Shown: one piece after another, positions 27,807 to 35,282 of the stretch
Position numbering within the stretch: position 1 is the stretch's first letter
Layout of the letters: each line of letters begins with the position of its first letter
DNA from: Hyphomicrobium sp.
GTDB taxonomy: Bacteria; Pseudomonadota; Alphaproteobacteria; Rhizobiales; Hyphomicrobiaceae
DNA: 64,000 bases
Reading direction: 5' to 3'
Assembly: GCA_013141015.1 (NCBI GenBank)
Contig: JABFRT010000001.1
Coordinates: 1-64,000 of the forward strand
Position numbers and translations under genes: made by a program
The notes under the pieces: generated by a model
Databases searched by the model: none
What the model was told of the DNA's origin: nothing
What the model saw: the letters and a program-made list of their open reading frames with translations, nothing else

Positions 27807-29258
27807 TCACGCGTCGATCGCGCCAAGGCAGATGAATTTCGTTTCGAGATATTCGTCCAAGCCTTCGGCAGCGCCCTCGCGGCCAAGGCCCGATTGTTTG
27901 ACGCCGCCAAACGGCACGACTTCGTTGGAGAAGATTCCATCATTGACACCGACCATGCCGGCTTCAAGCTTTTCAGCGACGCGCCAGGCGCGGCTGAGGT
28001 TTTGGCTGAACAGGTAGGCCGCCAGTCCAAACGGCGTGTCGTTGGCAAGAGCTATGGCGTCTGCCTCGGTTTCAAAGCGCATCAATGCTGCCACGGGGCC
28101 AAAGATTTCCTCGCGCACAATATCCATGTCGCGCGTCACACCGCTGATAACCGTTGGTTGGTAGAACAGCGGGCCTGCGGCGTTGACTGTGCCGCCGGTC
28201 ATGACCTTGGCGCCTTTGGCAATCGCGTCCGCGCTTAACGCTTCGACCTTGGCAATCGCGTCGGCGTTGATCAGCGGCCCGATGGTGCAGCGTGCGTCCG
28301 TGCCGGGCGCGACATGCAGCTTCTCAACGGCCGCAACAAGTGCCGCCGCGAAACGGTCATAGATGCCGGACTGCACGAGAATGCGGTTGGCGCAGACGCA
28401 GGTTTGCCCGGCGTTCCGGTATTTCGACGCCATCGCCCCGGCGACCGCTTGGTCAAGATTGGCGTCGTCGAATATCAACAGCGGCGCGTTGCCGCCAAGT
28501 TCCAGCGTCAGCTTTTTGACGGTGTCGGCGCATTGCCGGTAGAGCGCCTTTCCGACGGCGGTCGAGCCGGTGAAGGTCAGCTTGCGCACGCGGGCGTCAT
28601 CTGTCAGCACTTTACCAACCGCTGGCGCGTCCATTGTGGTGACGACATTGAACACTCCGGGCGGAACGCCGGCATCGAGCGCCAGTTTGGCAACGGCAAG
28701 CGCGCACAGCGGCGTATCTTCCGCCGGCTTGACGATGATCGTACATCCGGCAGCCAGTGCCGACGCGACCTTGCGTGTGATCATTGCAATCGGAAAGTTC
28801 CACGGCGTGATGGCCGCGACAACGCCAATCGGCTGCTTGATGGTGATGTAGCGCCGCGATGCGACGGTTGTCGGAATTGTCCGGCCGTAGGCGCGTTTGC
28901 CTTCTTCCGCGAACCATTCGACGAACGATGCGCCGTAGGCAACTTCGCCGCGTGCTTCCGAGAGCGGCTTTCCCTGTTCGGCAGTCATCAGCTGGGCGAG
29001 TGGCTCGGTGTTGGCGGTAATGAGATCGAACCAGCGCCTCAGGACAATGGAGCGGTCTTTGGCCGGCTTTGCAGACCAGGCGCCAAGCGCCCGGCTGGCA
29101 GCATCGACGGCGTCCTGTGTTTCTTTGGCCCCAAGATTGGGAACGCGCGCAATCTCCTTGCCGGTCGCTGGATTGATTACCGGGAACGACGTCGCCGACG
29201 TGATCCATTGCCCATCGATCAGAGCGCCGGTTGGATACGTTACGGGCGTCGTCGTCAT
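27807..29258 (-). CDS. gabD: Succinate (glutarate) semialdehyde dehydrogenase
   Basis: A 483-residue aldehyde dehydrogenase, the usual length for GabD. Seen are the EQGKPLSEARGEVAYGASFVEW stretch, shown here as EQGKPLSEARGE plus ASFVEWFAEE, the catalytic Glu in LELGGNAP and the catalytic Cys in NAGQTCVCANR. It oxidises succinate semialdehyde to succinate with NAD(P)+; the same branch (DavD) oxidises glutarate semialdehyde. The ATG at 29258 is the family start; the frame is open up to 29468 but only within puuC. Confidence 0.93.
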   Translation of the reverse strand: MTTTPVTYPTGALIDGQWITSATSFPVINPATGKEIARVPNLGAKETQDAVDAASRALGAWSAKPAKDRSIVLRRWFDLITANTEPLAQLMTAEQGKPLSEARGEVAYGASFVEWFAEEGKRAYGRTIPTTVASRRYITIKQPIGVVAAITPWNFPIAMITRKVASALAAGCTIIVKPAEDTPLCALAVAKLALDAGVPPGVFNVVTTMDAPAVGKVLTDDARVRKLTFTGSTAVGKALYRQCADTVKKLTLELGGNAPLLIFDDANLDQAVAGAMASKYRNAGQTCVCANRILVQSGIYDRFAAALVAAVEKLHVAPGTDARCTIGPLINADAIAKVEALSADAIAKGAKVMTGGTVNAAGPLFYQPTVISGVTRDMDIVREEIFGPVAALMRFETEADAIALANDTPFGLAAYLFSQNLSRAWRVAEKLEAGMVGVNDGIFSNEVVPFGGVKQSGLGREGAAEGLDEYLETKFICLGAIDA

Positions 29259-29269
29259 GGCTTTATCCT

Positions 29270-30760
29270 TTAGCGGAGCGTGATCGAGATTGATTTGAGA
29301 TCGGCATATTTGTGAAGTGCGTGCAGCGACCGGTCGCGGCCGAAACCCGATTGCTTGAAGCCGCCAAACGGAATGGTGATGTCGCAACTGTCCCAGCCAT
29401 TGACCCAGACAAGACCGGCGCGCAATTCGCGTGCGGCGCGATGCGCTAGGCTGATGTCCTTGGTCCAAAGGCCTGCCGCCAAGCCGTAGACGGTGTCGTT
29501 GGCAAGCCGCAATGCTTCTTCTGGCGTCTTGAATTTGGTGATTGCGAGCACCGGACCAAATACCTCCTCGCGCGATAGCGTGGCATCCGGTTTGACGCCG
29601 CCGAACACGGTTGGCTCAACGTAGAACCCGCCGCTGTCAACGCGCGTGCGATGGCCGCCGAGGCACAACTTGGCGCCTTCGCGTTTGGCGGTGTCGATGT
29701 AACGTAACGCGGTATTCATCTGCTCGGCGCTGACCATCGCACCGAAGTTTGTCTTCGGCTCCAGCGGGTCGCCAGGGACGATCTTCTTAGCAACGTCGAG
29801 CAGGCTTTCGGTGAATGCGTCAGCGATTGTCTCGTCGACCAGCAACCGCGAACCGGCGGTGCAGACCTCGCCCTGATTGTAAAAGATGCCCCACGCCGCA
29901 TGCTCTGCGGCAGCACGCACGTCCGGGCAATCGGCGAAAACGATTTGTGGAGACTTGCCGCCGAGTTCGAGGCTGACGCGCTTCAGGTTGCTCTGCCCGG
30001 AATACTGCATCAGCAATTTGCCGACGTTGCCCGAGCCGGTAAACGCGATCATATCGACGTCGTTGTGCAGCGCGAGCGCTTTTCCGGCGGTGGCGCCAAA
30101 ACCCGGCACGACGTTGATTACGCCCGGCGGGAACCCGGCCTCGAGCGCAAGTTCGCCAAGAAACAGCGCCGTCAACGGCGATTGCTCGGCGGGTTTGATG
30201 ACGACCGAGTTGCCCATTGCGATGGCAGGAGCAACTTTCCACATGGTCATTAGCAGCGGGAAGTTCCACGGTACGATGATGCCAATCACGCCAAGCGGCT
30301 CATGCACCGCGAACGACATGCGGTCGTTGGTTTCCGGTCCAACCTCGCCGTAGACCTTGTCGAGGGCTTCAGCATAATAGCGCAGCGTCTTGATCGATCC
30401 GGGAATATCGGCTTTCAGCGCGTTGTCGATTGGCTTGCCGACGTCCAGACTTTCAAGCACGGCGAATTTTTCGGCGTGCTTTTCCATCAGGTCGGCGAGC
30501 GCGAACATCAGCTTCTTCTTGCGGCCATAGCTGAGTTTGCGCCAGCTGCCTGTGTCAAATGCGGTCCGTGCCGCCGCCACGGCATCCTCAATGTCGGCTG
30601 CATCGCATTCGGCAACCGCGTTGATCACCTGGCCGTTGCGCGGTGTGATATTGTCGAACGTTTTGCCGGACCGGGCAGCCGCCGCCTTGCCATTGATGAT
30701 GGCTTTGCCGGGCAGGTTCATCGATCCGGCAATCGCTTCGAAATGGGCGAGCGAGGTCAT
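29270..30760 (-). CDS. puuC: Gamma-glutamyl-aminobutyraldehyde dehydrogenase
   Basis: A 496-residue aldehyde dehydrogenase with the catalytic Glu in SLELGGKSPQ and catalytic Cys in NQGEVCTAGSR. The sequence is of the PuuC/betaine-aldehyde type, including WNFPLLMTMWKVAPA. In the Puu route it oxidises gamma-glutamyl-aminobutyraldehyde to gamma-glutamyl-GABA; it may also take free 4-aminobutanal made by SpuC. It lies between puuA copy 2 and gabD with gaps of 12 and 11 bases. Confidence 0.88.
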   Translation of the reverse strand: MTSLAHFEAIAGSMNLPGKAIINGKAAAARSGKTFDNITPRNGQVINAVAECDAADIEDAVAAARTAFDTGSWRKLSYGRKKKLMFALADLMEKHAEKFAVLESLDVGKPIDNALKADIPGSIKTLRYYAEALDKVYGEVGPETNDRMSFAVHEPLGVIGIIVPWNFPLLMTMWKVAPAIAMGNSVVIKPAEQSPLTALFLGELALEAGFPPGVINVVPGFGATAGKALALHNDVDMIAFTGSGNVGKLLMQYSGQSNLKRVSLELGGKSPQIVFADCPDVRAAAEHAAWGIFYNQGEVCTAGSRLLVDETIADAFTESLLDVAKKIVPGDPLEPKTNFGAMVSAEQMNTALRYIDTAKREGAKLCLGGHRTRVDSGGFYVEPTVFGGVKPDATLSREEVFGPVLAITKFKTPEEALRLANDTVYGLAAGLWTKDISLAHRAARELRAGLVWVNGWDSCDITIPFGGFKQSGFGRDRSLHALHKYADLKSISITLR

Positions 30761-30772
30761 CGGCGAAATCCT

Positions 30773-32122
30773 TTAAGCGACGTGGGCATACCAGAGGTGG
30801 TCGAGCGAGGTGACGACGCGCTCGAATTCGCTGCGCTCGGTCTGTTTCAAGCGCGTGTAAACGTCCTGGAAGTTGGCGCCAAAGGCGTCGCTGACAACTT
30901 TTGACGCCGAAAAGCGATCAAGCGCGTTGTTCCAGGCGGTCGGCAGAGGCGCCGCTTGCAAAATTTCAGCGTTGCCTTCAGCGGCGGGGCCGGGGTCAAT
31001 TTTATTGGTAATGCCGTGCTGCATTCCTGCGAGGATTGCGGCGACGACCAGATACGGATTGGCGTCGGCGCCGGCCACGCGATGTTCAATACGTGTCGCT
31101 TTGGGGTTGCCGCCCGGAATCCGCAGTGCGACCGTGCGATTATTGAAGCCCCAATGCGGCGCCATCGATACATAAGACTTCGGCACATAGCGGCGATAGG
31201 CGTTGGCGGATTGCGCCCAGATGGCCATGAAGTCGCCCATTGTTTCTTTCAAGCCGCCTATCGCGTTGCGAAACAGCGGTGAAATAGGATCGCCGGCGAA
31301 CAAGTTCTTGCCCGCCTTGTCAATCAGGCTGACGTGGATGTGCATGCCCGAACCTGACCAGTCGTGGTGCGGCTTAGCCATGAACGTCGCGTTCAAATCG
31401 TGGGCGAGAGCTGCTGTCTTTACGGCGCGCTTCAGCAGCAGGCCATCAAGCGCGGCGGCGACGGGATCGGCCCGATGCTTGAGATTGATTTCGAACTGGC
31501 CGGGTCCCGATTCCTGCATCACTGCGTCAACGGGTAAGCCTTGCGCTTCACAGACGCGATAAATATCGTCGATGAACGGCTGGAGCATATCCATTTCTTC
31601 GAACTGGAAGGTCATCGGGCGCGCGGGATCATCCGAAAGGCCGTCCGGCGGCGTCAGGTTGAACGCGCCATTGGCACCTTTGCGCATGACGTAGAATTCG
31701 AGTTCGACCGCGACCACAGGTGTTTGGCCAGCTTTTGCAAAACGAGCGACTTGGCGGGCGAGCACGCCGCGTGGATCGAGTTCATCATTGCCTTCAAGTG
31801 CTATCACGGCTTGTGCGTGTGTGTTTCCGTTGACCGGAATTGAAGTCAGCGTTCCAGCCAGCATGCGGCAAGGGCGGTCAGGGTCGCCGGTTTCCCAAAG
31901 GCGGCCGGTTTCTTCAACGCAGTTGCCGCGCGGATCCATGATGAAAACAGACGCCGGCAACATAATGCCGCTTTCGGCGACGCCGAGCAGATCGCCGCGG
32001 CGCAAGCGCTTGCCGCGCGGGATGCCGTTCATGTCGACCAGAAACAGATCGATCCACTGGACGGATGGATTCTTATCAAGGAACGCCTTGGCTTCATCGA
32101 CAGAGAGGAGCTTGTCCGACAT
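30773..32122 (-). CDS. puuA: Gamma-glutamylputrescine synthetase (GS family), copy 2
   Basis: A 449-residue glutamine-synthetase-fold enzyme with ELEFYVMRK, GPGQFEINLKHR, GSGMHIHVS and NRTVALRIPGGN. It is clearly diverged from the copy at 12384-13784, with different residues in each catalytic stretch, which suggests a different amine substrate or condition. The ATG at 32122 opens with MSDKLLSVDEAK, the natural family start, and lies 2 bases after the puuD stop. It should join glutamate to putrescine, cadaverine or a similar amine. Confidence 0.87.
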   Translation of the reverse strand: MSDKLLSVDEAKAFLDKNPSVQWIDLFLVDMNGIPRGKRLRRGDLLGVAESGIMLPASVFIMDPRGNCVEETGRLWETGDPDRPCRMLAGTLTSIPVNGNTHAQAVIALEGNDELDPRGVLARQVARFAKAGQTPVVAVELEFYVMRKGANGAFNLTPPDGLSDDPARPMTFQFEEMDMLQPFIDDIYRVCEAQGLPVDAVMQESGPGQFEINLKHRADPVAAALDGLLLKRAVKTAALAHDLNATFMAKPHHDWSGSGMHIHVSLIDKAGKNLFAGDPISPLFRNAIGGLKETMGDFMAIWAQSANAYRRYVPKSYVSMAPHWGFNNRTVALRIPGGNPKATRIEHRVAGADANPYLVVAAILAGMQHGITNKIDPGPAAEGNAEILQAAPLPTAWNNALDRFSASKVVSDAFGANFQDVYTRLKQTERSEFERVVTSLDHLWYAHVA

Positions 32123-32124
32123 TT

Positions 32125-32856
32125 TTATTTGACCCCAGCTGCCGCGCCGAACCGGCGAAAGAGTGAAACGGAGACAGGGTTCGACTTCGCCTGCCATTCA
32201 GGATGCCATTGTACGCCGAGACAAAACGGATGATCGGCCGAACAGCGCACAGCTTCGACCAGGCCGTCCTTAGCGAAAGCTTCGGCCGTCAACTTATCCG
32301 ACAGCCGCTTGATGCCTTGGCCGTGCAGCGAGTTGACCATGATCTCGTCGTGACCAATCCAGTCGCGCAGCTGGCCTTTGAGCGTAATCGGATGCACGGG
32401 ACCGAATTTCTCATCCATGCCGACGCCTTCGCGCTCGCGGTGATCCATCAGCTCGTCCTGGTCATGCACAGCCTGATGCAGTGAGCCGCCAAGCGCCACG
32501 TTCAGCTCTTGAAATCCACGGCAAATGGCGAACAAAGGCACTTTCTTTTCAATAGCCGCGCGGGCCAACGGCAAGGTGATCGCATCGCGGGCGCGATCCA
32601 TGGTTTCTGGCCGTAGCATTTTATCAACGCCGTAGTGCACCGGCTCGACGTTCGAAAGACTGCCTGTCAGCATGATGCCGCCGGCAATGTCGAGCAGCGC
32701 ACCGATATCGGATAGCCCCGGCCCGACGGGCACAAGCAGCGGCTGGCACTCAGCGACCTCTGCCACGGCAGCCGTGTATTTACGGCCCACCGCGTCGAAG
32801 TCGAGCCCGCCGATGTCCTTGGTGCACGCAGGAATAATGACGATAGGCCGGCTCAT
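32125..32856 (-). CDS. puuD: Gamma-glutamyl-GABA hydrolase
   Basis: A 243-residue class I glutamine amidotransferase-like hydrolase. The nucleophile Cys is in FAICRGFQELNVALGG (about residue 117) and the catalytic His is in VQWHPEW near the C-terminus, with Glu two residues later. PuuD cuts gamma-glutamyl-GABA to glutamate and GABA. Its 5' end overlaps the spuC stop by 4 bases, so the two are coupled. Confidence 0.92.
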   Translation of the reverse strand: MSRPIVIIPACTKDIGGLDFDAVGRKYTAAVAEVAECQPLLVPVGPGLSDIGALLDIAGGIMLTGSLSNVEPVHYGVDKMLRPETMDRARDAITLPLARAAIEKKVPLFAICRGFQELNVALGGSLHQAVHDQDELMDHREREGVGMDEKFGPVHPITLKGQLRDWIGHDEIMVNSLHGQGIKRLSDKLTAEAFAKDGLVEAVRCSADHPFCLGVQWHPEWQAKSNPVSVSLFRRFGAAAGVK

Positions 32857-34244
32857 GCCGCAATTTCTCCAGCGACGTCATTGAGGGTCTGGTCGAGCGA
32901 CTTACGGATCACGGCTTCCGCTTCGTCGAAGTGGGCTTGCGTGCAAATCAACGGTGGCGCGGTCACCATCGTGTCGAACACGGCCCGCATGATAAAGCCG
33001 TTCTGGAAGAAGTGATTGCGGCAGATGAGACCAACGCGGCCTGGGTCAGCGAAGCGTTGGCGCGTCTTTTTATTGGCGACGAGTTCGATGGCGCCAAGCA
33101 TGCCGACCGAACGGACTTCACCGACCAGTGGATGATCTTTGAACTTGGCGAGCATCCGGGCGAGCGCCGGGCCCGAGAATTCGTTGACGCGTTCAACGAG
33201 GCGCTCGCGTTCTATGATCTCGATGTTTTTGAGGGCCACAGCGCACGCCACCGGATGGCCGGAGAACGTGTAACCGTGGTTGAAGTCGTCGTTGTGGGCC
33301 ATCAAGGCATCGACGATTTTGTCATGCACGATAATGCCGCTCAATGGGATGTATCCCGACGTTACAGCCTTCGCGAACGTTATGATGTCGGGACGGGTTC
33401 CGTAGTAATCTGAGCCGAACCATTTGCCGAGACGGCCAAAGCCGGTGATCACTTCGTCGGCCAGAAGCAGAATGCCGTATTTGTCGACGATGCGCTGGAT
33501 TTCCGGCCAGTAAGTCGAGGGCGCTATCTTGACGCCGCCGGCACCCTCAACGGGCTCGCCAGCGAACGCCGCGACGTTTTCAGGGCCAACAGCCAAGATC
33601 TCGTCTTCGAGCGCTTTAGCGGCGCGGATGCCGAAGTCTTCAGGTGTTTCGCCGTCGCGGCCTTCGCCGTACCAGTACGGGTCCATGACGTGGCGGAAGC
33701 CTTCGTAAACAGGATAGCTGTGGGCGTGGACATGAGGCATGCCGCCCATAGACCCGGCCGCAATCGTCGAGCCGTGATAGGCGTTCTTGCGGCTGATGAT
33801 GATGCGCCGTTCCGGCTGGCCTTTCAGCGCCCAATAGTGGCGGATCAGGCGGATTGCCGTATCGTTCGATTCAGAGCCAGACGAGCCATAGAAAACGTTA
33901 TTGAGGTGTTCGGGCGCGAGTTCGGCGATTTTGCGCGACAGTTCAACAACCGGCGGGTGCGTGGTGCGGAAAAACGTGTTGTAGAATGGCAATTCGAGCA
34001 TTTGGTCGTACGCGGCCTTGGCGATCTCTTCGCGGCCATAGCCGACAGAAGTTGTCCACAAGCCGGACATGCCGTCTAGAATGCGCGCGCCTTCGCTATC
34101 GAAAATATAGGGGCCCTCGCCGCGCACGATCACGCGCGCACCACCCGAGCGAAGTGAGGAATGCGTGGTGAACGGGTGAAGATGGTGCAGGGCGTCCAGC
34201 TCTTTTAGCTGGGCGTATTGCTGCGACGCGATTTTTTGAGACAT
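32853..34244 (-). CDS. spuC: Putrescine-pyruvate aminotransferase, SpuC-like
   Basis: A 463-residue class III aminotransferase. The opening DALHHLHPFTTHSSL and LDGMSGLWTTSVGYGR match the SpuC/polyamine aminotransferase group. PLP-site parts are GSSGSESNDTAIRL, YHGSTIAAGS, LADEVITGFGR and the Lys in ITFAKAVTSGYIP. It should transfer an amino group from putrescine or cadaverine to pyruvate, giving an aminoaldehyde and alanine. It is the first gene of the nine-gene run, so the whole run is probably controlled from the 303-base gap upstream. Confidence 0.88.
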   Translation of the reverse strand: MSQKIASQQYAQLKELDALHHLHPFTTHSSLRSGGARVIVRGEGPYIFDSEGARILDGMSGLWTTSVGYGREEIAKAAYDQMLELPFYNTFFRTTHPPVVELSRKIAELAPEHLNNVFYGSSGSESNDTAIRLIRHYWALKGQPERRIIISRKNAYHGSTIAAGSMGGMPHVHAHSYPVYEGFRHVMDPYWYGEGRDGETPEDFGIRAAKALEDEILAVGPENVAAFAGEPVEGAGGVKIAPSTYWPEIQRIVDKYGILLLADEVITGFGRLGKWFGSDYYGTRPDIITFAKAVTSGYIPLSGIIVHDKIVDALMAHNDDFNHGYTFSGHPVACAVALKNIEIIERERLVERVNEFSGPALARMLAKFKDHPLVGEVRSVGMLGAIELVANKKTRQRFADPGRVGLICRNHFFQNGFIMRAVFDTMVTAPPLICTQAHFDEAEAVIRKSLDQTLNDVAGEIAA

Positions 34245-34547
34245 GGTGAAACCTCCAGCACGGCAAACGAGGGCAAAACATCGTCAGGCATGGAGGTTGA
34301 GGTTGGGGTGAAGCCGATGCGCGCGCACAGCTCAAGCAGCTGCAGCTTGCGGCTCGGCCCAGCGATAAAAGCCGATTGGCATATGGAAACGTGTGCGGGG
34401 GCAATTCCCCGCCAGATCCGCGAAGGGATCTGTGCGTGTTGCCCGCGACGGCCCGCAATCGGTTTATAACCGTTCACGCAGCTCCTCCATTGCCTCCAGC
34501 ATCCACTAGGAAAATCCTACGGTCAACAGCGAAGCGCGCTTGCACAA
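34245..34547. promoter_or_regulatory. Palindrome-rich spuC/TetR divergent control region
   Basis: About 300 bases without a credible gene but with four short inverted repeats: GCGGGG/CCCCGC (34395-34412), AGATCC/GGATCT (34414-34431), CGGTT/AACCG (34460-34472) and TAGGA/TCCTA (34507-34519). The last lies shortly before the TetR gene and looks like a small operator. CCTA/TAGG follows at 34565-34575, inside the possible leader. The region should carry the promoter of the polyamine run on the minus strand. Confidence 0.5.
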
Positions 34548-34592
34548 ATGTTGGACGTGGGTGTACCTAAAGTAGGCTACAGCGCAGAAGTT

Positions 34593-35282
34593 ATGGGCTA
34601 CGGTGTAGAATTGTCAAGCAAGACAGCCAAGAAATCCAAGTCGCGCACGCGCGGCCCCCGGGGCGTCGATAGCAACGCCATTCTAGAGGCGGCATTTAAA
34701 ATGCTCTCGAGCGAGGGCGAGAGCGGGTTTTCGCTGCGGAAGCTTGGCGCCAAGGCCGGCGTTGATCCAATGACCGTGCTGCACCATTTCGGCTCCAAGG
34801 AGGAATTGCTGAGGCGCATCGCCGACCGCGCCTTGGAAACGGTCGCCTTGCCGACGCCATCGGATGATTGGCGGCTTGATTTGCGCCGCGTGGCTGATGG
34901 TTACCGCGATCTTGCCCATCGCCACCCGCGGCTGTTTCATTTGCATTTTCGCTTTAATGCGACAGGTCCGGCCGATCACGCGTCGAGCGAGGTCGTCTAC
35001 CGCGCCATGCGCAAAACCGGCTTGCCAGACGGCGCCGCGGCTGGTCTCGGTCTGGCGTTCTATGCGTTTGTGCTCGGTTTTGCCCTGGCTGAGTGCGAAG
35101 GGCTGTTGTTGCCGCTGAATGATGGCGAAGAGGCCGAGCTTCTGGCTCTCGACCCGCTCGGTTATCCCGCGACGCGGGCATTTATTCCGGCGTTCAAGAA
35201 GCTCAATCCGGACACCGCGTTCGACGCGGCGATCACGGCCTTCATCCAAGGTGTGGCGTTACGGGCGGCAGGCAAGCGATAA
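34593..35282 (+). CDS. TetR/AcrR family regulator
   Basis: A regulator of about 229 residues. The helix-turn-helix is seen as DSNAILEAAFKMLSSEG and FSLRKLGAKAGVDPMTVLHHF (about residues 25-70), followed by a mostly helical ligand domain like that of TetR_C group members. It is divergent from the polyamine run and is the best candidate for its controller. The start is uncertain: an ATG at 34548 adds 15 residues with no family likeness and lies among palindromes, so 34593 is preferred. Its 3' end overlaps the convergent ligase-acetyltransferase gene by 41 bases. Confidence 0.8.
   Translation: MGYGVELSSKTAKKSKSRTRGPRGVDSNAILEAAFKMLSSEGESGFSLRKLGAKAGVDPMTVLHHFGSKEELLRRIADRALETVALPTPSDDWRLDLRRVADGYRDLAHRHPRLFHLHFRFNATGPADHASSEVVYRAMRKTGLPDGAAAGLGLAFYAFVLGFALAECEGLLLPLNDGEEAELLALDPLGYPATRAFIPAFKKLNPDTAFDAAITAFIQGVALRAAGKR

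Noticed and set aside
28314-29273. 319-codon plus-strand ORF opposite gabD
   Set aside because: Shadow of an aldehyde dehydrogenase gene.
34096-34477. Minus-strand ORFs in the spuC-TetR gap
   Set aside because: They overlap the spuC start region, have no family likeness and lie among palindromes.
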